DNA of 10,429 nt from XYA12-FULL-58-9 sp001798605 (GCA_036736205.1 DAINMX010000227.1:1-10429); one strand, 5' to 3'. Shown: positions 1 to 7,358, counted from the stretch's first letter. Made by a program: numbers and translations. Notes: generated by a model not told the origin, from the letters alone.

Positions 1-266
1 TGTCCCGACGCCAAATACGCGATCACCGCGCAACCAACCAACGCAACTTCGTGCAAACCGACAGGGGCTAGCGCTTGGCGTCCGACCAGATAACCAATTG
101 CCAAAGCGGTCGCAGTGACAACCACGGGCTCGCGCCGCAGCGCAAGGAAGACAACAGTCACGACGGCCGCATCAGGTACCAAATGCCCGAAGCTCAATCG
201 CGCCGCCAAAGAAGTCCAGAAGGTGACCCCCAACCAGCCAAGCGCAATCCACACCGCATGCCTCAC
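1..266 (-). CDS. mreD: MreD, rod-shape-determining membrane protein (partial, N-terminal 88 residues)
   Basis: The reading frame opens at a GTG (minus strand, 266-264) and stays open to the left edge, so only the first 88 residues are present. The protein begins MRHAVWIALGWLGV and shows three hydrophobic stretches (about residues 4-20, 33-43 and 48-60) plus a fourth near the edge, as expected for a small polytopic membrane protein. The start overlaps the mreC stop by 4 bp (GTGA, 263-266), and a GGGGAGGGAG-like ribosome site lies about 10 bases upstream inside mreC. In the known Mre system MreD sits in the inner membrane and works with MreC, MreB, RodA and PBP2 in lateral wall growth. Sequence motifs for MreD are weak. 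The call rests mainly on position directly after mreB-mreC and on hydrophobicity. Confidence 0.78.
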   Translation of the reverse strand, partial: MRHAVWIALGWLGVTFWTSLAARLSFGHLVPDAAVVTVVFLALRREPVVVTATALAIGYLVGRQALAPVGLHEVALVGCAVIAYLASG

Positions 267-1240
267 GGGTTGACTCCCTCCCCGAGCACGGTTGCATTGG
301 CCTTGGGCACGGCACCGTTCGCTTCGGGCACGGCACCGTTCGCTTCGGGCACGGCACCGTTCGCTTCGGGCACGGCACCGTTCGCTTCGGGCACGGCACC
401 ATTGCTCTCGAGGTCGGCCCCATCCTCAAAGCTTGATTCACGCGGCCAACCTCCCGGCAGTATCATGACTTCTTCAATCCGATCAAAGTCGGCGCTGGGC
501 AGAGCCGCAGCCCGTTGATAAAGACCAAATCGTCCACGTTCCACAGAAACAATGGTGCCGACTCGCAGCCCCTTGGGAAATACACTCCCGCTGCCGCTGG
601 TCATCAGAACATCGCCCGGCTCGACATCGTTGGTGCGGCTGAGGTGCTCGACATCAATGCCGAGATTGCCGTCACCCCCACGACCACGGACGCGGGCGTG
701 CGCACGGGTCCTTTGCACAACCACATCCACGGAGCTGTTGGCGTCCACCAAGAGCATGACGTCTGCCCAACCACCGCTGATCGCCGCGATGCGTCCCACC
801 AAGCCGTGACGCCCAACGACTGCAGCACCGAGATGCCCACCATCATCGGTGCCACGATCGACGCGTATGGAACGAAACGCTGGGGTTGGTGACACTGCTA
901 TCACCTGAGCCGCAATCGCCTTGACCTCGGCGGCGCGTTCGCGCAACCCAATGAGGTTACGCAGGCGATCATTCTCGAGCCGGAACTCATCTCGCCGCAA
1001 CACCTCCAGTTTGAGGTTTGCGTTCTCGACGAGGAGCGCTTGATTCTGCTCCTGCACACCAACCAGGTGAATGTAGTGATTCCAAGCGCCCGAGACGCCA
1101 TCCACCACTGCCACCGTCAACCATTGCACCGGCGCGGAAACCCACACGACCATACGGTCGAAGACATTGTGGTCCCTGGAAACTTTGCTATTCGACACGT
1201 AGAAGACGAACGGCAAGGCCAAGAGAATGAGAACGACCAA
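263..1240 (-). CDS. mreC: MreC, rod-shape-determining protein with repeat-built C-terminal tail
   Basis: MreC is a bitopic inner-membrane protein whose periplasmic part links the MreB filament to the wall-elongation machinery. From the TTG at 1240 it has 325 residues. An N-terminal membrane segment (about 2-15) is followed by a coiled coil (about 61-99, many Glu/Leu/Asn) and the beta-rich MreC core. Family hallmarks are PGDVLMTSGSGSVFPKGLRV (209-227) and DFDRIEEVMIL near residues 251-261. Residues about 279-315 are an ANGAVPE heptapeptide repeat outside the conserved core. The start is uncertain. In frame and upstream lies NFLSRYRDPL, which reads like a normal MreC N-terminus, but it contains no ATG, GTG or TTG. 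An ATC at 1270 is 7 bases after a GAG ribosome-site-like triplet; a CTG lies at 1261. TTG 1240 has only AGAGA four bases upstream. The gene is 40 bases or less from mreB. Confidence 0.93.
   Translation of the reverse strand: MVVLILLALPFVFYVSNSKVSRDHNVFDRMVVWVSAPVQWLTVAVVDGVSGAWNHYIHLVGVQEQNQALLVENANLKLEVLRRDEFRLENDRLRNLIGLRERAAEVKAIAAQVIAVSPTPAFRSIRVDRGTDDGGHLGAAVVGRHGLVGRIAAISGGWADVMLLVDANSSVDVVVQRTRAHARVRGRGGDGNLGIDVEHLSRTNDVEPGDVLMTSGSGSVFPKGLRVGTIVSVERGRFGLYQRAAALPSADFDRIEEVMILPGGWPRESSFEDGADLESNGAVPEANGAVPEANGAVPEANGAVPEANGAVPKANATVLGEGVNP
305..400. repeat. 21-bp tandem repeat inside the mreC 3' end
   Basis: Four identical consecutive 21-bp units occupy 305-325, 326-346, 347-367 and 368-388. 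Each begins GGGCACGGCACC and ends GTTCGCTTC on the plus strand. A fifth, degenerate copy starts at 389 and keeps the first 12 bases (389-400). On the coding (minus) strand each unit encodes a heptapeptide, read as ANGAVPE. The period is a multiple of three, so gain or loss of units keeps mreC in frame. Perfect identity between units suggests recent slippage or unequal exchange. There are no unique spacers, so it is not a CRISPR. Confidence 0.95.
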
Positions 1241-1280
1241 CGGGTCTCTATAGCGGCTCAGGAAATTGATTGCAGTGCTC

Positions 1281-2318
1281 TTAGGTAGAAATGGTTACGA
1301 GCTTGAGCAACTCAAGTTGATCGAGAACCTTGCCTGTCCCGAGCACCACACAAGACATCGGATTGTCGGCAATCATCACAGGCAATCGGGTCTCTTCGCG
1401 GAGCAGTACGGCCAGGTTCTTGAGCAACGCACCACCACCAGCAAGAACAATACCTTTATCGACAATGTCGGCAGCAAGCTCCGGTGGCGTCCGTTCTAGT
1501 GCCATTCTTACCGTCTCAATAATTGCCGTGACCGGCTCCGCCAGCGCCTCTCGCACCTCGTCCGAGGTAATCTCAACGGTGCGTGGAACACCCGCAATCA
1601 TATCGCGACCCTTGACCTGCATCGACATCGGCTCATCGAGAGGATAGGCGTTGCCAATCTCCATTTTTATCTCCTCAGCGGTTCTCTCGCCGATGAGGAG
1701 ATTGTATCTACGCTTGATGTGTTGAATGATCGCCTCATCCATCTTGTCGCCACCCACACGAATCGAGCGCGAATACACAATTCCTGCGAGCGAGATGACT
1801 GCAACCTCAGTGGTACCACCACCGATGTCCACGATCATATTCCCGGAAGGATCGGCGACAGGCAATTCGGCACCAATGGCAGCCGCCATCGGTTCCTCGA
1901 TGAGGTAGACTTCGCGCGCTCCGGCACTCTCGGCGCTCTCGCGCACCGCCCGCTTCTCGACTTCCGTGATGCCGTTGGGCACGCAGATGACGATACGGGG
2001 TTTGACCATTGCACGGCGATTGTGCGCCTTGTGGATGAAGTAACGCAGCATCGCCTCGGTCACTTCGAAGTCAGCGATTACGCCGTCTTTGATGGGCCGG
2101 ATGGCAGAGACGGATCCAGGAGTGCGACCAATCATGTCCTTGGCCTCACGGCCTACGGCCAAGATCTTTCGGCCACCACGGGAGTCTTTTTGTACTGCAA
2201 CGACTGAGGGTTCGTCGCAGACGATCCCTTTGCCCTTGACGTAGATCAGGGTGTTGGATGTACCCAAATCGATCGCCAGGTCGTTCGAAAAAAGCCCTGA
2301 GAACCAATCGAAAATCAT
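1281..2318 (-). CDS. mreB: MreB, actin-like cell-shape ATPase
   Basis: MreB polymerises on the inner face of the membrane and organises lateral peptidoglycan synthesis. The 345-residue product is full length for the family and collinear with it. It starts MIFDWFSGLFSNDLAIDLGT; the amphipathic N-terminus is a usual membrane-binding feature. Actin-fold motifs are visible: phosphate-1 DLGTSNTLIY (17-26), the catalytic-Glu segment LIEEPMAAAIG (139-149), phosphate-2 DIGGGTTEVAVIS (164-176) and the adenosine motif VLAGGGALLKNL (291-302). The ATG is preceded by GGGAGGTAG, a good though close ribosome site. mreC follows directly and mreD after it, the standard operon order. Expression probably starts in the 2319-2492 divergent region. 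Confidence 0.98.
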   Translation of the reverse strand: MIFDWFSGLFSNDLAIDLGTSNTLIYVKGKGIVCDEPSVVAVQKDSRGGRKILAVGREAKDMIGRTPGSVSAIRPIKDGVIADFEVTEAMLRYFIHKAHNRRAMVKPRIVICVPNGITEVEKRAVRESAESAGAREVYLIEEPMAAAIGAELPVADPSGNMIVDIGGGTTEVAVISLAGIVYSRSIRVGGDKMDEAIIQHIKRRYNLLIGERTAEEIKMEIGNAYPLDEPMSMQVKGRDMIAGVPRTVEITSDEVREALAEPVTAIIETVRMALERTPPELAADIVDKGIVLAGGGALLKNLAVLLREETRLPVMIADNPMSCVVLGTGKVLDQLELLKLVTIST

Positions 2319-2344
2319 CTACCTCCCTGTGCCTTTCACCCGAG

Positions 2345-2380
2345 AATAGCACCATGCACATTGCCCCCATGCAATAGCAC
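2345..2380. repeat. Duplicated octamer AATAGCAC upstream of mreB
   Basis: AATAGCAC occurs at 2345-2352 and again at 2373-2380, 28 bp apart start to start. Between them CATGCA is also duplicated (2353-2358 and 2368-2373). On the mreB strand each octamer is GTGCTATT, so each copy supplies an extended -10-like element. This may be tandem promoter starts, a paired binding site, or chance. Confidence 0.4.
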
Positions 2381-2481
2381 TGTCCCAATTCCTCAGGCAA
2401 GTGGCACAGTTGCCCGATCAGCCAGCGATGCCGCAATGGATAATGGCTTGGACCGCCCGACTTGGTCTGCTAAATCGGCTG

Positions 2482-2487
2482 TAGGAG
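2482..2487 (+). promoter_or_regulatory. Ribosome binding site that sets the start of the receptor-like gene
   Basis: TAGGAG at 2482-2487 lies five bases before ATG 2493. The frame is open 44 codons further upstream (an ATG at 2361), but that extension has no comparable site. It would also bury the signal peptide that begins at 2493, so 2493 is the supported start. Confidence 0.8.
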
Positions 2488-2492
2488 CTCCC

Positions 2493-4481
2493 ATGAAACG
2501 ACATATCCCCTTCTTTTCTTTAACTTTTCCTTTGGTGCACGGCCTGGCTATCGCTACCGGAGCAACAGCAATGGCACAGGCATCGTTGCCACCCGAGACC
2601 CCCGTCGCAGAATCAAATGTACCTTCTGGGGACGCGACCACGGCGGAACCAGTGGAAACACCTGCTGCAACAGAGCAGCCGTTACCCCTGCAGGAGCCAA
2701 TCCCACCGCCGCCACAACGCTACGACGGTACGTCAAACCGCCACAATCGCCTCATCGACGTTGGCTCTGACTTGAGCACTCTGATCGCACGAGATGGAAA
2801 CTTTGGCCAACGCCCTCGCTTTGGCGGCCCAGCGGACACCATGATCCTGCGAGGCGCTACCGGCCCGGCGGGCAGCGACCTCACCTTTGTGCTCGACGAC
2901 TCTCCCCTCGGCGTGCCGTTCGCGGGTCGGGGTGTCGGTTACACTGATCTCAACCTTCTTCCGGTTTCAGCCATCGGCAGCTACGTCACCAACGCTGGCC
3001 CGTTTGATGGATCTCACGCAGGCACGGTAAGGCTCTCCACTCGTCACCTGCACGGCGTCGATGCAGAGGTGTTGATTGGAGATCGGGGCACGCGCCGTTT
3101 GAGCCTTGCGGCGGGTAGCATCGGTGAAAGTGGCGAGTCGCTGCTGGCAATCGAGTCTCGACACGCAACTGCGCAGGCGGGGGTCAGCGACGATCGTGCC
3201 GTGATGCTCGGGCGCGTCTCCCACAAGCTCAACGATGACACCAGCATCGCACTCACACTGCGATTCTATCGCGACGTCTGGGATGACCCTGGCATGGCAC
3301 CTCGCTCCGATGTTGACGTGTTGTTGCGTAACCAAACGGACGGCGGCGAACTCATGGGGTTGGGTGGTGCCATAGACTTCAACTGGACGCCATCCACCGC
3401 GACCCGCCTGCGCTTGAATGTCGGTTATCTCGACGATCGATTCTCGCGTTACGAAACCACGATCGACTTCGCTCAACAAGAGAAACGTGACCGCGATCGC
3501 GTCGCCTTCGCCAAAGGAGAGCTGAGCATCAAACCCGTTTGGAAACTCCCGACCCGACTCAGCCTTATTGCGGACGCAGCATTCGACCAGGCGAGAACGC
3601 GTGATTTTGCTACCGCATCAAGACAACGGACAACTCCGTTGGGGAACATCGACAGTGATTGGCTGCGACTGGGCGCCCAAAGCACCGCAGAGATCGAGCT
3701 CGTCGACAACTTCACTCTTGGGGCGTTTGCTCGCGCCGACCAATTGACCATCCGTCGCAACGATGACAACGCCATCGACACTCGCGACACATTGTTGCCA
3801 TCGGCCGCAGTCTGGTTTGCCTACGAGCGTGAGACCTTTGGCACGCGTTTGCACGCCGGCCAGGGGCACCGGACCGCCGCAAACGCTGTTCGCACAACCG
3901 CAATCGCCACCGACGCCCACAGCGTCGATCTCTCATTGTACGGCGACGTCGAGATCAACAGTGGATGGCGATTGACTTGGCGAACCAGCGGTTTTCTCAC
4001 GGTGTTGGAGTCGGGCCTGTTGTCCCCTGACCCACGGGGTTCCGAACGCAGCGTCTGGGGTGCCGAGGCTTCCATTGATCTCGAACACACACCCTCCAGC
4101 CTCATCTTGGTGGCGCGAGGTGGACCGCTGTTTTCGTCTATCGATGCTCCTGATGACGAGTCGGACGGTGCCCGAGTCGCCGAGGTTCCATCCTACGTTG
4201 CGCATGTGGGCCTGCTGACACCCAAACAACGGGGTCTGTGTGCCGAGGTGTGGATCGATCTCTATGGCGACTATGCTCTTACCGCTGCCTCAAATGCATC
4301 CACAGCTGATTCCATTGCCGACATCTCAGCGCGGGTTGGTTACCGTACATTTTGGGGCACGGTGTGGCTGGGCGGCACCAATCTCCTCGACGCCGACGAT
4401 GCGGCGGATACCCCAACCCCCGAGTATGTTGTTCCTAAAACAGGTTTGAGTGCCTTCATCATGCTCGACATCGAAGTGTAG
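2493..4481 (+). CDS. Outer-membrane receptor-like protein (TonB-dependent-receptor-type plug and barrel)
   Basis: The 662-residue product starts with a signal peptide, MKRHIPFFSLTFPLVHGLAI, with a likely cleavage after ATAMA or AQA (about 27-30). A low-complexity Pro/Glu/Ala/Thr linker follows (about 31-78, ending PPPPQRYDG). Residues about 88-185 resemble a TonB-dependent receptor plug: DTMILRGATG (115-124), the VLDDSPLGVPF segment (133-143), DLNLLPVSAIGSYV (152-165) and NAGPFDGSHAGTVRL (167-181). The rest alternates polar and hydrophobic residues with many Arg, Asp and aromatics, as in a beta barrel. The length fits a small receptor. Two things are odd. I see no clear TonB box, and the C-terminal residue is Val (AFIMLDIEV) rather than the usual Phe or Trp. 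Ligand and partners cannot be read from the sequence. It is divergent from mreB, with no shared function evident. It could instead be a TonB-independent porin-like relative. Confidence 0.65.
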   Translation: MKRHIPFFSLTFPLVHGLAIATGATAMAQASLPPETPVAESNVPSGDATTAEPVETPAATEQPLPLQEPIPPPPQRYDGTSNRHNRLIDVGSDLSTLIARDGNFGQRPRFGGPADTMILRGATGPAGSDLTFVLDDSPLGVPFAGRGVGYTDLNLLPVSAIGSYVTNAGPFDGSHAGTVRLSTRHLHGVDAEVLIGDRGTRRLSLAAGSIGESGESLLAIESRHATAQAGVSDDRAVMLGRVSHKLNDDTSIALTLRFYRDVWDDPGMAPRSDVDVLLRNQTDGGELMGLGGAIDFNWTPSTATRLRLNVGYLDDRFSRYETTIDFAQQEKRDRDRVAFAKGELSIKPVWKLPTRLSLIADAAFDQARTRDFATASRQRTTPLGNIDSDWLRLGAQSTAEIELVDNFTLGAFARADQLTIRRNDDNAIDTRDTLLPSAAVWFAYERETFGTRLHAGQGHRTAANAVRTTAIATDAHSVDLSLYGDVEINSGWRLTWRTSGFLTVLESGLLSPDPRGSERSVWGAEASIDLEHTPSSLILVARGGPLFSSIDAPDDESDGARVAEVPSYVAHVGLLTPKQRGLCAEVWIDLYGDYALTAASNASTADSIADISARVGYRTFWGTVWLGGTNLLDADDAADTPTPEYVVPKTGLSAFIMLDIEV

Positions 4482-4760
4482 GGCGCGCACCTCGTCGCCG
4501 ATTGATGACAGCGAGCGACCCAAATCCACCATCAAATGCTCTCCGAATCGCCAGATGTGCCGTTAGGTCGAGGAGTAGCGAGGATTTGCGCGCAATTCCG
4601 AAATGTTTTGTGTGAAGCGTACTTGGCGTACGTCGAGCAGCAAATCCGGCCTCACACAAAACATTTCAGGAGCTGCGACGAAGAGATAACGGCACAGATG
4701 GTGATTCGGGGGCGAAGTGACCGCTTGCCCGGCCGCACAAGCGTGTGTTACTTGCGCCGC
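4482..4760 (+). other. Intergenic leader of leuS, no convincing gene
   Basis: This 279-bp gap lies between the receptor-like gene and leuS. The leuS frame is open back to an ATG at 4536, but the 75 extra codons do not look like the LeuRS N-terminus. A short reading frame at 4505-4615 has no ribosome site and is not leucine-rich, so it is not an obvious attenuator peptide. No T-box signature is seen. The notable content is the nested and interlocking inverted repeats at 4582-4667. A promoter for the leuS operon is probably here, but I could not pick convincing -35/-10 boxes. Confidence 0.5.
4600..4667. repeat. Perfect 16-bp inverted repeat with internal hairpin, upstream of leuS
   Basis: The left arm GAAATGTTTTGTGTGA (4600-4615) is exactly complementary to the right arm TCACACAAAACATTTC (4652-4667), leaving a 36-base loop. 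Within the loop CGTAC (4618-4622) and GTACG (4628-4632) can form a second hairpin. GGATTTGC (4582-4589), outside the left arm, is complementary to GCAAATCC (4640-4647) in the loop, so that pairing interlocks with the main stem. No T-run follows the right arm, so it is not a typical intrinsic terminator. It could be a leader RNA structure, a DNA-binding site or a degenerate mobile palindrome. Confidence 0.85.
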
Positions 4761-7358
4761 ATGACAAACCAGCATCGTTCTTACGATCCCCAAGACATCG
4801 AAAAGCGCTGGCAGGCAAAATGGCGGGAGAGCAAGGCCTTTGCCGGCGACGGCAGTGGCGAGCCCTTCTACATCCTCGAGATGTTCCCCTACCCTTCGGG
4901 AAACCTGCACATGGGGCACGTGCGAAACTACACCATTGGTGACGTGTTTGCTCGCTTTCACAAGATGCAGGGACGCGATGTGCTGCACCCCATGGGGTGG
5001 GACTCGCTCGGCTTGCCTGCGGAGAACCAGGCCATCAAGGAGAAGATCGCTCCCCAGATTCGGACACCCAAAAATATCAAGCAGATGAAGGAACAGATGG
5101 AGCGGTTGGGTTTGGCCTACGATTGGTCCCGCGAGATCGCAACCTATCGACCTGATTACTACCGCTGGAATCAATGGTTCTTCGTCAAGCTCTTGGAAAA
5201 AGATCTGGTCTACCGCCGGCAGAACACGGTGAATTGGTGCCCTGGCTGCAACACCGTGCTTGCCAACGAGCAGGTGCTGGACGATGCAACCTGTTGGCGT
5301 GGGCACAAGGGCGTCACCACCCGCTCGATTCCTGAATGGGCGTTTCGCATTACATCCTACGCGGAGGAGCTGCTCGCCGACCTCGATAAGCTCTCCGCCT
5401 GGCCGGAACGAATCGTGTCACAACAACGGCATTGGATCGGCAAGAGTTTCGGTGCCCGCGTCGAGTTCCCGTTACAGGGGAGTGACAAAAAAGTGGAGGT
5501 GTTCACCACCCGCGTCGACACCATCTTTGGTTGCACCTACGTGGTGTTGGCCCCCGAACACCCGCTGACCGACTTGATCGCCACTGATGAGCAACGTGGC
5601 GCTGTGGAGGCTTTCGTCGAAAAGACCCGCGCCATTGATGCCATCGAGCGCACCGCCGAGGGCGCCCCAAAAGAGGGTGTGTTCACCGGTGCCACGGCGA
5701 AAAACCCTTACACCGGCGAAGTCGTCCCTGTTTGGATCGCAAACTTTGTCCTCGCCGACTACGGCACCGGCGCAGTCATGAGCGTGCCGGCCCACGACCA
5801 ACGGGACTTCGAGTTTGCCAGCAAGTTCGACATTCCAATCAAGCCGGTCATCCATCCCAGTGACGGCACAGATTTGCCATCACCCCAGTGCGAAGCGTTT
5901 ACCGACGATGGTGTCCTGCGCGACTCTGGTGAGTTCAGTGGGCTCACTTCCGCAGATGCCCGCGAGAAGATGTCGGCCTTTGCCAGCACCAACGGTTTTG
6001 GCGAAGCCACTGTCAACTGGCACCTTCGCGATTGGGGATTTTCCCGTCAGAGGTATTGGGGCACTCCGATCCCGATCATCTACTGCGATGATCACGGTGC
6101 CGTGCCAGTTCCCGAAGAGGATCTACCCGTCGTTCTCCCCGACTTCGATACCATCGAGCTCACAGGCGAAGGTGGGGCCCCATTGGGCAAGCTCCCTTCG
6201 TTCTACCAGACCAAGTGTCCGACGTGCGGCAAAACGGCACGCCGCGAAGTGGATACCATGGACACCTTCGTCGATTCCGCCTGGTACTTCGCCCGCTTCC
6301 TCTCACCAGAGCTCGACACGGCACCCTTCGACCAAGAGGCAGCCAAGCGCTGGCTCCCTGTAGATGTCTATGTCGGCGGCCCCGAACACGCGGTCATGCA
6401 CCTGCTCTACTTCCGCTTCTGGACCAAAGCGATGCGCGACCTCGGACTGCTTTCTATTGATGAGCCCGTAACCCGACTGATCACCCAGGGCATGGTCAAC
6501 GCCGCGGCGTTTTCCTGCCCGTCCCATGGATACTTCCCTGTGTCTGAGATGCTCGCCAAACCAGAGGGCGAGCGCAATTGTCCCAAGTGCAACGAGCCCT
6601 TGGGCGTCGCCATCGAGAAGATGTCGAAGTCGAAATACAATGGCGTCGACCCGATGTCCCTCATTGAACGCTATGGTGCCGACACAACTCGACTCTATGT
6701 ACTGTTTGCGGCTCCCCCGGAAAAAGACCTTGAGTGGAATCCAGACAGCGTCGAAGGTTTGTCGCGCTTCGCATCCCGGATTTTCCGCGTCGCCCAAGCC
6801 CAGGGCGATGAGGTTCGCACCGCCGAGCTGCCAAAATCCATGGCGGGCCTCAAGGGTGCCGACGCCGAGATCCGCAGGGCGTTGCACCGAACCCTCGCCA
6901 AGGTCACCCACGAAGTGGGCGTGCGCAACCATTTCAACACGGCAATCGCCGCAATGATGGAGCTAATCAACACGTTCTACGAGCGCAAGCTCCACGAAGG
7001 CTCCGCCCTCAACCCAGGTGTACGACGTGAGGCCCTACTCACCCTGGCACAAATGCTCGCCCCATTTGCGCCACACTTGGCCGAAGAGATTTGGAGCCTC
7101 GGTGGCGGGGAGGGCCTGGTTGCCCAATCCCGCTGGCCCGAGCCCGATCCCGAGGCGCTCGAGCGAAGAACACTGAATTTGGTGGTACAAATCAATGGCA
7201 AGCTTCGAGCCCAACTCGAAGTCCCCGTCGACGCCGACGAGGACGCGATTGACGCCATTGCCCAAGCGGATGAGAACGTGGCCAAATTCCTCGAGGGCAA
7301 GATCATTCGCAAGCGCGTCTTTGTGCCCGGCCGGTTGGTGAACTACGTTGTGGGCTAG
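4761..7358 (+). CDS. leuS: Leucyl-tRNA synthetase (bacterial type)
   Basis: This cytoplasmic class I synthetase charges tRNA-Leu with leucine using ATP. The 865-residue product matches the usual bacterial length (about 860). The catalytic site has the HIGH variant HMGH (50-53, in PYPSGNLHMGHVRNYTIGD) and KMSKS (620-624). The zinc-ribbon segment holds CPGC (160-163) and C178/H182; further Cys pairs occur at 486/489 and 607/610. The CP1 editing domain, which hydrolyses mischarged tRNA, shows TTRVDT (249-254) and GTGAVMSVPAHDQRD (335-349), including the conserved Asp346. An anticodon-binding domain and a C-terminal extension ending GRLVNYVVG follow. The ATG at 4761 gives the normal N-terminus (YDPQDIEKRWQAKW) but lacks an obvious ribosome site. 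In-frame GTG 4743, TTG 4752 and ATG 4698 are alternatives. It heads a leuS-lptE-holA cluster. Confidence 0.98.
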   Translation: MTNQHRSYDPQDIEKRWQAKWRESKAFAGDGSGEPFYILEMFPYPSGNLHMGHVRNYTIGDVFARFHKMQGRDVLHPMGWDSLGLPAENQAIKEKIAPQIRTPKNIKQMKEQMERLGLAYDWSREIATYRPDYYRWNQWFFVKLLEKDLVYRRQNTVNWCPGCNTVLANEQVLDDATCWRGHKGVTTRSIPEWAFRITSYAEELLADLDKLSAWPERIVSQQRHWIGKSFGARVEFPLQGSDKKVEVFTTRVDTIFGCTYVVLAPEHPLTDLIATDEQRGAVEAFVEKTRAIDAIERTAEGAPKEGVFTGATAKNPYTGEVVPVWIANFVLADYGTGAVMSVPAHDQRDFEFASKFDIPIKPVIHPSDGTDLPSPQCEAFTDDGVLRDSGEFSGLTSADAREKMSAFASTNGFGEATVNWHLRDWGFSRQRYWGTPIPIIYCDDHGAVPVPEEDLPVVLPDFDTIELTGEGGAPLGKLPSFYQTKCPTCGKTARREVDTMDTFVDSAWYFARFLSPELDTAPFDQEAAKRWLPVDVYVGGPEHAVMHLLYFRFWTKAMRDLGLLSIDEPVTRLITQGMVNAAAFSCPSHGYFPVSEMLAKPEGERNCPKCNEPLGVAIEKMSKSKYNGVDPMSLIERYGADTTRLYVLFAAPPEKDLEWNPDSVEGLSRFASRIFRVAQAQGDEVRTAELPKSMAGLKGADAEIRRALHRTLAKVTHEVGVRNHFNTAIAAMMELINTFYERKLHEGSALNPGVRREALLTLAQMLAPFAPHLAEEIWSLGGGEGLVAQSRWPEPDPEALERRTLNLVVQINGKLRAQLEVPVDADEDAIDAIAQADENVAKFLEGKIIRKRVFVPGRLVNYVVG

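Larger units (their letters stand above)
2319..2492. promoter_or_regulatory. Divergent intergenic region between mreB and the receptor-like gene; candidate promoters
   Basis: These 174 bp must serve both the leftward mre operon and the rightward receptor-like gene. For mreB two TGnTATT extended -10-like boxes are visible on the minus strand: TGCTATTCT (2343-2351) and TGCTATTGC (2371-2379). The second lies 18 bases from a TTGCCT -35-like hexamer (2395-2400). For the rightward gene the best box is GATAAT (2439-2444), with no convincing -35. There are also short inverted repeats, ATTGC/GCAAT (2360-2364 and 2371-2375) and GGCAA/TTGCC (2396-2400 and 2410-2414). No operator can be assigned to a known regulator. 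All promoter calls are weak matches read by eye. Confidence 0.3.

Noticed and set aside
305..400. Possible CRISPR array from regularly repeated 21-bp units
   Set aside because: The units are directly contiguous with no spacers and lie in frame inside mreC.
75..518. Plus-strand reading frame of 147 codons through the repeat
   Set aside because: It lies opposite mreC and mreD, and its only regularity is the antisense of the repeat. No start signal or family resemblance was seen.
4505..4615. Short plus-strand frame (36 codons) ending exactly at the left arm of the inverted repeat, as a leuS attenuator peptide
   Set aside because: It has no ribosome site and only two leucine codons, and no terminator hairpin with T-run follows.
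4600..4667. Intrinsic terminator for the receptor-like gene
   Set aside because: The loop is 36 bases, the stem is AT-rich and no T-run follows the right arm.
4482..4760. T-box leader for leuS
   Set aside because: No sequence resembling the conserved T-box core (AGGGTGGNACCGCG) was found, although leuS leaders were a reasonable place to look.
4563..5306. Minus-strand frame of 247 codons opposite leuS
   Set aside because: It overlaps a strongly conserved leuS on the other strand and has no recognisable domain; it is a shadow.
5507..5524. TTRVDT instead of TTRPDT in the LeuRS editing domain as a sign of altered proofreading
   Set aside because: The flanking Thr, Arg and Asp are kept, and so is the editing-site Asp346. 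The Pro position tolerates change in the family, so this alone is not meaningful.
6303..6932. Minus-strand frame of 209 codons opposite leuS
   Set aside because: Same reason: antisense shadow of conserved coding sequence.
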